Assembly: GCA_026393985.1 (NCBI GenBank)
Contig: JAPKZB010000076.1
Coordinates: 1-57,198 of the forward strand
Source of the DNA: Acidobacteriota bacterium
GTDB lineage: Bacteria; Acidobacteriota; Terriglobia; Bryobacterales; Bryobacteraceae
DNA length: 57,198 nt
Direction: 5' to 3'
A program made the translations under genes and the position numbers. This document shows, piece after piece, positions 7,143 to 15,980 of the stretch; position 1 is the first letter of the stretch, and the number at the start of each line of letters is the position of its first letter. Under the pieces are notes generated by a model that saw nothing but the letters and a program-made list of their open reading frames with translations, did not search any database and was not told where the DNA came from.

Positions 7143-9307
7143 GCATCGGACAGCGGTGGCTGATGGGGATGTTGCTTCCTGCCGTGTTCTGGGGCGCGCC
7201 GGCGATCACTAAGATGAAGCCGCTGGGCGGGCTGCGCGGCGCCGCCGTGCGTATGGAGCTATCGGGCTCCGAGTTGGCTAACGTTGTGGGCGCCGACTTC
7301 GATACCCCGGAGATTCGCTGGCAGCGCACCCTGTCGGCGTCGAGTCGGCAGGTGGAAGGCGAGATCGTCATCGGCGCCGGGGCGGGGCTTGGGCCGCACC
7401 TGATGACCCTGCGCACCCTCGATGGCCATGCGGAAACCATGCTCTTCTACGTGGGCCAATTCCCGGCCGTGCCCGACACCGAGCCTAACGACACGCCGAG
7501 CAAAGCGCAGCCGATTCCGGCCCTTCCGGCTGAAATCTACGGCGAGATCGGCGCCGTCGAGGACTCGGACTACTTCGCCTTCGACGTGCAGGCCGGCGAA
7601 AGGCTCAACTTCGAACTGCGCGCCTATGAGTACGGTTCGCAACTGGAAGCCAAGCTCCACCTCTACGATGCCGGCGGACACCGCGTGGCGTTCAACGATG
7701 ACTCCTCAGACTTTGATGACAACCCGGCCCTAACCCATCGCTTCGCCGCCGCGGGCCGCTACTTCGCCCACGTTGACCTGTACCGCGGTCCGCGCGCTTA
7801 CGGCGCCCGCGTCAATAACTCCTATGTGCTGCGGATCTCGCGGCTGCCCGCGCTGCACCACCTCTCGCGCCTCGGCGCGGCGCCCGGCGCCACCGTCCGG
7901 TTCACCGTGGGCGGGGAAGGCCTCGACGGCGCTTCCGGTGGAATGCTCACGCAGGCTCGGCGCGCCGAGTACTTCCGCATGACCTATCCCACGACGATCC
8001 CGATCGCGGCCGAAGCGACGCGCCCGCAGCTTCTGCGGGGTGAGATCGTGCGGCGGCAGGCGGATCAGATTGAGATGGAGTTCCGTCTACCCGCCGGGAT
8101 GCCGCCCGGCTTGTGGCGGCTCTCGGTCGCCGGTAAGGCGGGCGTGGCTGAAGGCGGCCTGTTCGAAATCGCGCCGGCGGCCGAGTTCGGCGAAGGGATG
8201 GAGCTCGACGCCCGCGGCGCCGGGGAGATTGCCGTCAATGGGATTCTCGCCGCGCCCCGCGAAAAAGATGCCTACCGGCTTCGCGTCAAGGCGGGCCAGC
8301 CGCTGCACATCTGGACCCTCTCGGCGCAACTGGGCCAGCCGGAATTGGATACGGTTATCGAACTCCGTTCGCTCGACGGCAAACTGCTGCAGGAGAGCGA
8401 CGATGCCGTCACCGGAATCGCCTCGCTGGGCAACGCCGATAGCAGCCTGTTCTATACGCCCGCGGCTGACGAGGTGCTGCTGCTGACCCTCCGCGACCGG
8501 CAAAATCGCGGCGGTCCCGCCTATGCCTACCGTCTACGGCTGCGGCCGGAAAGCCCGCGCTTTCAACTCTGGACCCTGCCCGAAAATCTGACGATCTCGC
8601 GCGGCGGCAGCGCCGAACTGACGGTGCAGATGGCGCGGGAGCCAGGATTTGAAAAGGAGGAGGTGAGCGTGTGGGTGGAAGGGATACCCGGCATGGCGGA
8701 GCCTCCCCGCGCCCGGTTTCGCGCGGACCAGGCCTGGGAACCCGGCGCCGATCTCCTCCAACAGATTACGCCGGAGGTCCAGATCCCGCTCCGGATTCCA
8801 GCCGGCGTCGCCCCCGGGCAGTACACCATCCGCGTGTTGGGGGTTGCCGCGAAAGAAGAGCAGCAGCCCGGTCGCCGGATTATTGAAGCGCATGCGAACC
8901 TGAAACGCGGTCCGTTAAATGGCCTGTTCAACTATACGCGGCGGCCCCTCGCGGCGGTGACGTTGAGCGTGGTGGAGCCCATGACGGCCGAACTCAAAAC
9001 CGAGATGACCGCCCTCGAGGTACCGGCCGGTGGAGCGGCGCGCCTCCGGCTGGGCTTGACGAACGTGCCCGGCGGGTCGCCGGTGGTGCTGCGCGGGCTG
9101 CCGGAGACGGTAGCGTGGCGGCAGGTGGCCAGTTCGCCGCAGAGCGTCGAGTTTGAACTCGTGGCGTCGCCCGCGCTGGCCGGTAAGAGCTTCTCCTTCA
9201 CGGCGGAGGCCAGCATCCGCGGACGCTGGACGGCCTCGCGCGAGGTGCAGTTGAAAGTCGATGTAGCACCGGCCTCCGCCCCCACCGAATCACGCGGCGT
9301 GCGCTAG
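7139..9307 (+). CDS. PPC-domain exported protein
   Basis: A 722-residue protein starting at a GTG that overlaps the stop of the DUF1501 gene. A short signal peptide (about 1-20) is followed by a bacterial pre-peptidase C-terminal (PPC) domain at about residues 112-235, recognised by PDTEPNDTPSKAQPIP and DSDYFAFDVQAGERL. A second PPC-like segment is at about 360-470 (REKDAYRLRVKAGQPLHIW, DSSLFYTPAADEVLLL). The C-terminal 200 residues look like beta-sandwich modules. PPC domains are beta-jelly-roll modules on secreted proteins, often carbohydrate- or matrix-binding. No catalytic domain is visible. Together with its two upstream partners it probably forms an exported or surface complex. Confidence 0.8.
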   Translation: MSIGQRWLMGMLLPAVFWGAPAITKMKPLGGLRGAAVRMELSGSELANVVGADFDTPEIRWQRTLSASSRQVEGEIVIGAGAGLGPHLMTLRTLDGHAETMLFYVGQFPAVPDTEPNDTPSKAQPIPALPAEIYGEIGAVEDSDYFAFDVQAGERLNFELRAYEYGSQLEAKLHLYDAGGHRVAFNDDSSDFDDNPALTHRFAAAGRYFAHVDLYRGPRAYGARVNNSYVLRISRLPALHHLSRLGAAPGATVRFTVGGEGLDGASGGMLTQARRAEYFRMTYPTTIPIAAEATRPQLLRGEIVRRQADQIEMEFRLPAGMPPGLWRLSVAGKAGVAEGGLFEIAPAAEFGEGMELDARGAGEIAVNGILAAPREKDAYRLRVKAGQPLHIWTLSAQLGQPELDTVIELRSLDGKLLQESDDAVTGIASLGNADSSLFYTPAADEVLLLTLRDRQNRGGPAYAYRLRLRPESPRFQLWTLPENLTISRGGSAELTVQMAREPGFEKEEVSVWVEGIPGMAEPPRARFRADQAWEPGADLLQQITPEVQIPLRIPAGVAPGQYTIRVLGVAAKEEQQPGRRIIEAHANLKRGPLNGLFNYTRRPLAAVTLSVVEPMTAELKTEMTALEVPAGGAARLRLGLTNVPGGSPVVLRGLPETVAWRQVASSPQSVEFELVASPALAGKSFSFTAEASIRGRWTASREVQLKVDVAPASAPTESRGVR

Positions 9308-9314
9308 AACAGCG

Positions 9315-10637
9315 CTACCGGGTGAGCGGATCCGTCATGCCGGCGCGCCACCGCCCGTACTCGCCCTCAAGATTGCTTACGATCTCTGGCCGTTCGGCGG
9401 CCATATCGTGCTGCTCGCCGGGGTCGGCGTCGAGATCGAACAACTGCCAATCGGTATCCTCGGCCAGCCGGATCAGCTTCCAACGGCCCTGGCGGATCGC
9501 GCGGTTATACTTGCCCGGCACCGGGCGCTGCTTGCCGCGCGGACCCAGCCACGGGCGGTTCTCCCAGCAAAGCACCGGGTGGGGGACGGCCGGGTTCGCT
9601 CCCGTGAGATAAGGCAGCAGGTCGACGCCGTCGAACGGGCGCTCCGCGGGTGGAGAGCCGCCCGCGGCGGCCAGCAGCGTTGGTGCAATGTCCATACTCG
9701 AGACGACCCGCGAATAACGGCGACCCGCGGGCACATGGCCGGGCCACGCCACGATCATCGGCACGCGGATGCCGCCTTCCCAGAGGTCGAATTTGTAGCC
9801 GCGAAGCGGGGCGTTGCGCGCGGTGTTCCGGGTGTGCGGCGGCGTATGATTGCCGCCGCCACCGTTGTCGTTGACGTAGACAATCAGGGTGTTGCGTTCG
9901 AGCCCGAGTTCCCGGACCGCCTCGAGCACCCGGCCAATGTTACGATCCATGGCGCGCACCATGCCGGCGTACGTGCGCCGGTCCGGGCTGGTAGACTCGC
10001 CGCCCGTGCGGTCCCCCTCCGGCGCCTCGAGCGGGGCGTGTGGCGCGTTGAAGCCGAGATAGAGAAAGAACGGCCGGGCGCAACTCTTCCGGATAAACCC
10101 CACCGCCTCCTTGCCGAAGAAATCGGTCAGATACTCCGGCGTTGAAAATGGCTGGTTGTTTCGGTAGAGCCGGGCGGGAGGAAAGTAGGCGGACATGCCC
10201 CCTTCGATACCGACCCACTCATCGAAGCCCCGTTGATCGGGCGTGGGTCCGTTGGGAGGGAAACGGTTTCCGCTCAGGTGCCATTTACCCACCAGTCCGG
10301 TGGCGTAGCCCAGCTTTTTGAGGTGCATCGCCAGCGTGGTCTCTTCAAAAAAGAGACGCACCTCGTGGGGCTCGTACAGGTTGTCGTAGATGCCGAACCG
10401 CTCGTGGTAGCGGCCCGTGTTGATGCCCATGCGCGAGGGGACGCAGATCGGCGCCGTCGAGTAGGCCTGCGTGAACAGCGTGCCCGCTCTGGCCAGACGG
10501 TCCAGGTTCGGAGTGGCAATCTCAGAGGCGCCAAATAGCGGCAGGTCCCCGTAGCCAAGGTCGTCCGAGAGGATCAGGATCAGATTGGGCCGCGCCGGCC
10601 GCGCGGCCAGAGATGCCAGGAAGGATCTTCGCGTCAT
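9315..10637 (-). CDS. Sulfatase (arylsulfatase family)
   Basis: A 440-residue type I sulfatase. The formylglycine site is C65-V-P-S-R69, followed by MGINTGRY. The N-terminal metal-binding Asp pair is in LILSDDLGYGD (about 21-31), and NDNGGGGNHT near residue 258 supplies further metal ligands. A short Arg-containing signal (MTRRSFLASLAARPA) suggests export. It hydrolyses sulfate esters, probably from sulfated sugars. A formylglycine-generating enzyme must be encoded elsewhere. It converges with the PPC gene with only 7 bp between stops, and a terminator separates it from the upstream formaldehyde dehydrogenase, so it is likely transcribed on its own. Confidence 0.9.
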   Translation of the reverse strand: MTRRSFLASLAARPARPNLILILSDDLGYGDLPLFGASEIATPNLDRLARAGTLFTQAYSTAPICVPSRMGINTGRYHERFGIYDNLYEPHEVRLFFEETTLAMHLKKLGYATGLVGKWHLSGNRFPPNGPTPDQRGFDEWVGIEGGMSAYFPPARLYRNNQPFSTPEYLTDFFGKEAVGFIRKSCARPFFLYLGFNAPHAPLEAPEGDRTGGESTSPDRRTYAGMVRAMDRNIGRVLEAVRELGLERNTLIVYVNDNGGGGNHTPPHTRNTARNAPLRGYKFDLWEGGIRVPMIVAWPGHVPAGRRYSRVVSSMDIAPTLLAAAGGSPPAERPFDGVDLLPYLTGANPAVPHPVLCWENRPWLGPRGKQRPVPGKYNRAIRQGRWKLIRLAEDTDWQLFDLDADPGEQHDMAAERPEIVSNLEGEYGRWRAGMTDPLTR

Positions 10638-10663
10638 GACAGAGCAGGCTCCAGAATAAGAAA

Positions 10664-10705
10664 CCCGCTCCCGCCTGCGGTTCGCAAACCACGGACGGGA
10701 GCGGG
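10664..10705 (-). terminator. Predicted intrinsic terminator of the formaldehyde dehydrogenase gene
   Basis: CCCGCTCCCG (10664-10673) and CGGGAGCGGG (10696-10705) form a perfect 10-bp GC-rich stem with a 22-nt loop. Read on the minus strand the stem is followed by TTTCTTATTCT, a U-rich tail. It lies 25 bp past the stop of the dehydrogenase gene. Confidence 0.6.
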
Positions 10706-10730
10706 CGGAAGCAACCAGACCGAGAGCGGC

Positions 10731-11933
10731 CTAGTGGACCATGTTGTGCGGGTCGATCACGAACTTCTTGGCCGCGCCCTTGTCGAAGTCGAGATAGCCC
10801 TGCGGAGACTGATCGAGGCCAATCATCGTGACGCCCACCGCCTTGGCCGGATGCACCTTGCCGTAGAGAATCGCGTTCATCAGGTTCCGGTGGTAGCGCA
10901 TCACCGGGCACTGTCCGGTGCAGAAGGTGTGGGACTTGGCCCAGCCGAGACCGATGCGGATGCCCAGCATGCCGATCTTGGCGTTGGCGTCCACGCCGCC
11001 CGGGTCGCCCGTAACGTACAGCCCGGGGATGCCGATGCCGCCGCCGGCCGCCGTAACCTCCATCAGCGAATTCAGCACCGTCGCCGGCCGCTCGACGCTC
11101 GATTCCGCCCCATGGCCGCGCGCTTCAAAGCCCACGCAGTCCACCGAACAATCCACTTCCGGCACGCCAACAATCTGCGCGATCTGTTCGGCGACGCTCG
11201 CGCTCTTCTTGAGGTCGATGACTTCGCAGCCGAAGCTCTTGGCCTGGGCCAGCCGCTCGTCGATCAGGTCGCCGACAATCACGCACGCCGCGCCCAACAG
11301 CTGGCAGCTGACCGCGCAAGCCAGACCCACCGGCCCGGCGCCGGCCACATAGACGATGCTGCCCGGGCCCACGCCCGCCGTGACGGCGCCGTGGAAGCCG
11401 GTCGGGAAGATATCGCTCAGCAGCGTCAGGTCGCCAATCTTGGCCAGCGCCTGGTCCCGGTCCGGGAACTTCAGGAGATTGAAGTCGGCGTAGGGCACCA
11501 TGACGTACTCGGCCTGTCCGCCGATCCAGCCACCCATATCGACGTAGCCGTAAGCGGCGCCGGGGCGGGCAGGGTTCACGTTCAGGCAGATGCCCGTTTT
11601 GCCGGACTTGCAGTTCTTGCAACGCCCACAGGCGATGTTGAACGGGACGCTCACAATATCGCCCTTCTGGAGGTACTCGACGTCACGGCCGCACTCGATC
11701 ACTTCACCGGTGATCTCGTGGCCCAGGACCAGACCGGTGGGCGCTGTCGTCCTTCCGCGCACCATGTGCTGGTCGCTGCCGCAGATATTCGTAGTCACGA
11801 TACGCAGGATGACCCCGTGCTGGCAGGGCCGGGGCAGGGCTCCCGGGATATCCAGCTCCAGCTTCGGGAAATCAATTGACTGGACCTCGACCTTGCCGGG
11901 TCCCATATAAACAACGCCACGATTAGTTGCCAT
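10731..11933 (-). CDS. fdhA: Glutathione-independent formaldehyde dehydrogenase, zinc-type
   Basis: A 400-residue zinc- and NAD-dependent medium-chain dehydrogenase that closely follows the Pseudomonas glutathione-independent formaldehyde dehydrogenase family (formaldehyde + NAD+ to formate). Visible features are the catalytic-zinc Cys in TNICGSDQHMVRGRT, GHEITGEVIECG with the zinc His/Glu, the four-Cys structural zinc lobe CGRCKNCKSGKTGIC (about 99-113), and the NAD motif GAGPVGLA (about 195). The long insert with NPARPGAAYGYVDMGGW is typical of this branch rather than of ordinary alcohol dehydrogenases. It stands alone, bounded downstream by a terminator, and probably serves detoxification or one-carbon oxidation. 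A related long-chain or dismutating alcohol dehydrogenase is the alternative. Confidence 0.87.
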   Translation of the reverse strand: MATNRGVVYMGPGKVEVQSIDFPKLELDIPGALPRPCQHGVILRIVTTNICGSDQHMVRGRTTAPTGLVLGHEITGEVIECGRDVEYLQKGDIVSVPFNIACGRCKNCKSGKTGICLNVNPARPGAAYGYVDMGGWIGGQAEYVMVPYADFNLLKFPDRDQALAKIGDLTLLSDIFPTGFHGAVTAGVGPGSIVYVAGAGPVGLACAVSCQLLGAACVIVGDLIDERLAQAKSFGCEVIDLKKSASVAEQIAQIVGVPEVDCSVDCVGFEARGHGAESSVERPATVLNSLMEVTAAGGGIGIPGLYVTGDPGGVDANAKIGMLGIRIGLGWAKSHTFCTGQCPVMRYHRNLMNAILYGKVHPAKAVGVTMIGLDQSPQGYLDFDKGAAKKFVIDPHNMVH

Positions 11934-11970
11934 TTCGCCCTGATCTCATCACAATCCGGGGCTCAGGTCA

Positions 11971-11996
11971 AGCGGCCTTCTCACAGCGGCCTTCTC
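11971..11996. repeat. 12-bp direct repeat upstream of a receptor promoter
   Basis: AGCGGCCTTCTC occurs at 11971-11982 and again at 11985-11996, a 14-nt period. The pair ends 35 bp before a -35 box at 12032. The spacing is close to 1.5 helical turns, so an activator site is possible, but this is inference. Confidence 0.3.
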
Positions 11997-12031
11997 CCCC
12001 GGGTCCTGTACGGCCCTCCCAAATCATTCTC

Positions 12032-12060
12032 TTGACATACCCTTGGTGGTACTGATATAG
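12032..12060 (+). promoter_or_regulatory. Predicted sigma70 promoter of the 12.1-kb receptor
   Basis: TTGACA at 12032-12037 is a perfect -35 box, followed after 17 nt by ATATAG at 12055-12060. The ATG is at 12078, so the leader would be only about 10 nt and no Shine-Dalgarno is visible. Confidence 0.6.
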
Positions 12061-12077
12061 CTGTTCGCACCCATTCC

Positions 12078-15000
12078 ATGCTTCGCCTAACTCTCGTAAC
12101 CCTTCTTAGTGCGTTAGCCCTTCAAGCTCAAAACGCGCAACTACGTGGCTTCGTCTCTGATCCCTCCGGCTCTTCCATCCCCGGTGCGGCGCTGACAATC
12201 ACCAACATGGCCACGGGAGTTGCCCGCGCCACCGCTTCCAACGAACAAGGCCTCTACACCCTGCCCACCCTCCCCCCCGGCAAGTACATGATTGCCGTCA
12301 CCCGGGAAGGCTTCAAATCGGTCCAGCAGAAAAATCTCGTCCTCCAGATCGGCGACCTCATCACCCTCGACATCCGCCTCGAAGTGGGCGCCTCCTCCCA
12401 ATCCATCGATGTCGTCGCCGAGATGCCCCTGCTTCGCAAAGATGACGCTCAAACCGGCCTCGTCATCGACAACAAGCGCATCCAGGAACTGCCCCAGTAC
12501 AACCGCAACGCCCTCGCCTTCGCCCAACTCGCGCCTAACGTCAACGGCACCGCGGACCAGCAGGGCTACTCGACCGACTTCCGGATCAACGGCGGGCGCA
12601 CCGCCAAGGCCGAATACATCATCGACGGCGTCGCGGTCACCACCGGCTTCCGCCACGACGTTCCTCCGTCGGTACCTTCCATGGAGGCGGTGGGCGAGTT
12701 CAAGGTCATCACCAACGGACTGTCCGCCGAGTACGGACGCCTCTCCGGTGGCGCCGTCACGCTGGTCACCCGCAGCGGCACCAACGAATTCCACGGTTCG
12801 GCCTATGAGTTCTTCCGCAATGACAAACTCAACGCCAACGACTGGAACTCCAACCGCTTCGGCCGTGCCAAGGGCGTCTTCCACGACAACGTCTTCGGCG
12901 GTGCCCTCGGCGGACCCGTCTGGATCCCCAAAATCTACAAGGGCAAAGACCGCACGTTCTTCTTCGTCAACTACGAAGGCACCCGCCGCCGCACCGGCTC
13001 AAACGCCCAATTGGCCGGTGTGCCCTCCGACCTCGAACGCGCCGGCGACTTCTCCCAGTCGCTGATCGACAATGGCGCCCGCGTGCAAATCTCCGATCCC
13101 CTCACCGCCCGCGCCGAAGGAGGCCGCGTGGTCCGCTCCGCCTTCCCGGGTAACCGCATCCCGGCCTCACGCATCGATCCCCTTTCGAAGATCTTCCTCG
13201 ACTTCTACCCGCGTCCCAACACCCCGCCCCGCCCCAACTCCTCGCACGACCAGAACTTCATCGGCTCGGCCTCCACGCCCCTCGACAACGACCGCTGGAC
13301 CGGCCGCCTCGACCAGAACTGGTCCTCCAAACACAACTCCCACTTCACCATCACCCAGTTCTCCGAATTCTCCGCCGGCGTCCGCTGGCTCTCGGCCCTG
13401 CAGCCCGTAACCACCAACGATACGCGCGCCTTCACCATGGCCTTTGACCATAACTACCTGCTCAACTCCTCCACCATCCTGAACTTCCGCCTCGGGGCCG
13501 TACGCTCGGTGGCCTTCTCCGGCGCGCAGGTGGATGCCGACGGGTCCGCCTGGGGCCTTTCTCCCGAGGTCATCAACCTGTTGGGCGGCACGAAGAATCG
13601 GGTGCCTTCGCTGGGCACCGCCGATACGATCAACGCCCTCGGCGGTGGTTCCGTCGCCGATAACCGCGACACCACCTACTCCGGCCAGTTCTCCGTGCAG
13701 AAACTCACCGGCCGCCACACCCTCAAGTTCGGCTACGAGCACCGGCGCTACTACTCCAACATCTACTCGGGCGGTTCTTTCTCTTCGTCCTCCATTCGCA
13801 GCGCTACCAGCCAGTTCTTCGATGCGCCCAACAACGGCCAGGGCTCGGGGTTTGCCTCCTGGATGCTGGGCGTGGTCGGTGGCGGCTCCGGAACCCAACT
13901 CGCCGGCCCCGCCTCGCTGCAGAACTACCACGGTCTCTTCATCCAGGATGACTTCAAAGTAACTAAGAATCTCACCATCAACGCCGGCCTCCGCTGGGAT
14001 TATGAACCGCCGCGCACGGAGCGCTTTGACCGCCAGACGTTCTGGGACCGCAGCTATAAGTGGCCGGTCAATCCCGCGGCCGGCTGGAACTGGAATGCCG
14101 CGCTGGCCCAGGCCGGCGCCACCGGCGCTAACGCACCGACACCCGAATGGACGCAGCAGGGCATCCTCGGCCGCGTTGCGCTGATGGGCACCAAAGAGTA
14201 CCCCGGCCGCACCATGCAGCAACAGCAGTGGGACCGCCTGGGACCGCGGCTCGGCGTAGCCTGGTCGGTCAATCCCAAGACTGTCATCCGCGGCGGCTAC
14301 GGCCTCATCTGGATGACCCTCACCGGCAGCTTCCACCTGAACGGCTCCCCCTGGAACATCGGCTACGGAGACGCCGCCCGCCTGATTCAGGGCGGCACGC
14401 CCGATGGCGGTTTGACCTTCCCGCTGCGCTTCTCAAACCCCATGCCGGGTGGCGCGGGCCTCGTCCGGCTGACCCGCGATATTGATGCCCTCAACCGCTC
14501 CGTCATGGGCAACTGGTTCGTCTCCTCGGCCACCAACCTGAGCCCGGGCTACGAGCACGCCTTCCACTTCGGCCTCCAGCGCGAAGTCGGCTCCGGCGCC
14601 AACGCCTGGCTGCTCGAGGCGAACTACACGGGCAACCTCGGCCGCACCCTCCCCTACTACCTCGGTACCGGCGAGCACATTCTGCCCGACGCTTACAGCA
14701 AGATCGGCCCCCTCGGCCTGCGGCTGAACAATCAAGTCGCCAATCCCTACGTTGGCTTCGTTCCGCAATTTACCGGTATGGGCTCGGCGACGATTCCCTT
14801 CGGACGGCTCTTCCAGCGCAATCCGCTCTGGACCGAAATCTGGACTCTCGGCGAACCGCTCGGTACCTCGAACTACCACGCCGGCTACGTCCAGGCCGAA
14901 CATCGCTTCTCGCGCGGCTTCGGCTTCCTGATCAACTACACCTTCTCGAAGCTGCTCAATGACGTCGGCTCCTACGACGGCGGCTTCGGCATGCCCTATC

Positions 15001-15668
15001 CGCAGGCGGGCCTCCCGGTCTCGAATACCTACGGTGTGGCCACCACCGACATCACGCCCAAGCTGCTGTTCAACTACTCCGTCGAACTCCCGTTTGGCCG
15101 CGGCCGCAACTTCCTCAACTCCCCGAATGGTTTCGGCGCCAACGTCCTTGATCACGTCGTCGGCGGCTGGACGCTGGCCGGGACCACCACCATCCGCTCC
15201 GGCGTGCCGATTACGGCCCGTACCCCCTCCAATACCGTGGGCGGCCTCGGTTCGAACTGGTACAACATTGGCCACGGGCGCGATTCGCAGCCCGTGTTCG
15301 TGCCCGGCGTCGACTATCGCAACAACGTGAGCGGCCATACGGCGCTCGAAGGCGCCCCCGGCTTCCGGCCGTTCTTCAACCCGGACGCCTTCCGCGTGGT
15401 CCGCGATTTCGAGATCGGCGATGTGCCCTCGACGATGCCGAACTACCGGGCGCCGGGCTTCTCGCAGTGGGATCTGTCACTGCTCAAGAGCTTCCGCCTC
15501 TTCTCGGAGAAGCGGTCGCTACAGCTGCGCATGGAGGCGCAGAACCTGTTTAACGAGATGAATCCCGCCAGTCCCGGAAATGCAATTCTTTCGCGGACTT
15601 TCGGCGTGATCACCGGCCAGCAGGGCACGCCGCGCCGTATCATGGTGGCCGCTAAGTTCTACTTTTAG
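12078..15668 (+). CDS. TonB-dependent receptor, Oar-like, with carboxypeptidase-regulatory domain
   Basis: A 1196-residue outer-membrane protein. A short signal peptide (about 1-18, ending LQAQ) is followed by a carboxypeptidase-regulatory-like beta-sandwich (about 20-105, GFVSDPSGSSIPGAALTI), a plug domain (about 115-235, QELPQYNRNALAFAQLAP) and a large beta-barrel. The barrel shows repeated aromatic-alternating strands and the typical GKDRTFFFVNYEGTRRR segment near 295. It ends in an aromatic residue (AAKFYF), as outer-membrane barrels do. These receptors import or bind large substrates using TonB energy; acidobacteria carry many, with unknown ligands. No clear TonB box was identified. The gene stands alone downstream of a strong-looking promoter. 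Confidence 0.9.
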   Translation: MLRLTLVTLLSALALQAQNAQLRGFVSDPSGSSIPGAALTITNMATGVARATASNEQGLYTLPTLPPGKYMIAVTREGFKSVQQKNLVLQIGDLITLDIRLEVGASSQSIDVVAEMPLLRKDDAQTGLVIDNKRIQELPQYNRNALAFAQLAPNVNGTADQQGYSTDFRINGGRTAKAEYIIDGVAVTTGFRHDVPPSVPSMEAVGEFKVITNGLSAEYGRLSGGAVTLVTRSGTNEFHGSAYEFFRNDKLNANDWNSNRFGRAKGVFHDNVFGGALGGPVWIPKIYKGKDRTFFFVNYEGTRRRTGSNAQLAGVPSDLERAGDFSQSLIDNGARVQISDPLTARAEGGRVVRSAFPGNRIPASRIDPLSKIFLDFYPRPNTPPRPNSSHDQNFIGSASTPLDNDRWTGRLDQNWSSKHNSHFTITQFSEFSAGVRWLSALQPVTTNDTRAFTMAFDHNYLLNSSTILNFRLGAVRSVAFSGAQVDADGSAWGLSPEVINLLGGTKNRVPSLGTADTINALGGGSVADNRDTTYSGQFSVQKLTGRHTLKFGYEHRRYYSNIYSGGSFSSSSIRSATSQFFDAPNNGQGSGFASWMLGVVGGGSGTQLAGPASLQNYHGLFIQDDFKVTKNLTINAGLRWDYEPPRTERFDRQTFWDRSYKWPVNPAAGWNWNAALAQAGATGANAPTPEWTQQGILGRVALMGTKEYPGRTMQQQQWDRLGPRLGVAWSVNPKTVIRGGYGLIWMTLTGSFHLNGSPWNIGYGDAARLIQGGTPDGGLTFPLRFSNPMPGGAGLVRLTRDIDALNRSVMGNWFVSSATNLSPGYEHAFHFGLQREVGSGANAWLLEANYTGNLGRTLPYYLGTGEHILPDAYSKIGPLGLRLNNQVANPYVGFVPQFTGMGSATIPFGRLFQRNPLWTEIWTLGEPLGTSNYHAGYVQAEHRFSRGFGFLINYTFSKLLNDVGSYDGGFGMPYPQAGLPVSNTYGVATTDITPKLLFNYSVELPFGRGRNFLNSPNGFGANVLDHVVGGWTLAGTTTIRSGVPITARTPSNTVGGLGSNWYNIGHGRDSQPVFVPGVDYRNNVSGHTALEGAPGFRPFFNPDAFRVVRDFEIGDVPSTMPNYRAPGFSQWDLSLLKSFRLFSEKRSLQLRMEAQNLFNEMNPASPGNAILSRTFGVITGQQGTPRRIMVAAKFYF

Positions 15669-15722
15669 TCCGGCTGGTCCAGCCAGCGCTCGCTCGGCTC
15701 CCGGCGTGGGTTTGCCGTATCC

Positions 15723-15746
15723 CGGTGGATGCACCCGCATCCACCG
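15723..15746. terminator. Hairpin between convergent genes, possible bidirectional terminator
   Basis: CGGTGGATGC and GCATCCACCG form a perfect 10-bp stem with an ACCC loop, 55 bp past the receptor stop. It lacks a T-run. The rest of 15669-15980 shows only a weak AAAAAG/CTTTTT inverted repeat near 15826-15848 and no supportable gene. Confidence 0.4.
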
Positions 15747-15980
15747 AACCCCCCGGGCGCCCGAGCGGCGCAAGTTCGAGTTTCGGCACGCGCCAGAATC
15801 ACCCGAGCCGTAGCTAGGCATCAAAAAGTTGGGGGACGGCTTTTTGCGCCCCCAGATAGATACGGAATCTGGCAGAAGTTTTCTGAGTTCTGCACCGCGT
15901 CCTAACTTGAATTGCCGCCAAAGCCCGGTGGCCTTTTGACGTTGGGCCGGCTCTTGACCGTTGTCTTGACCTTGCTCCCT

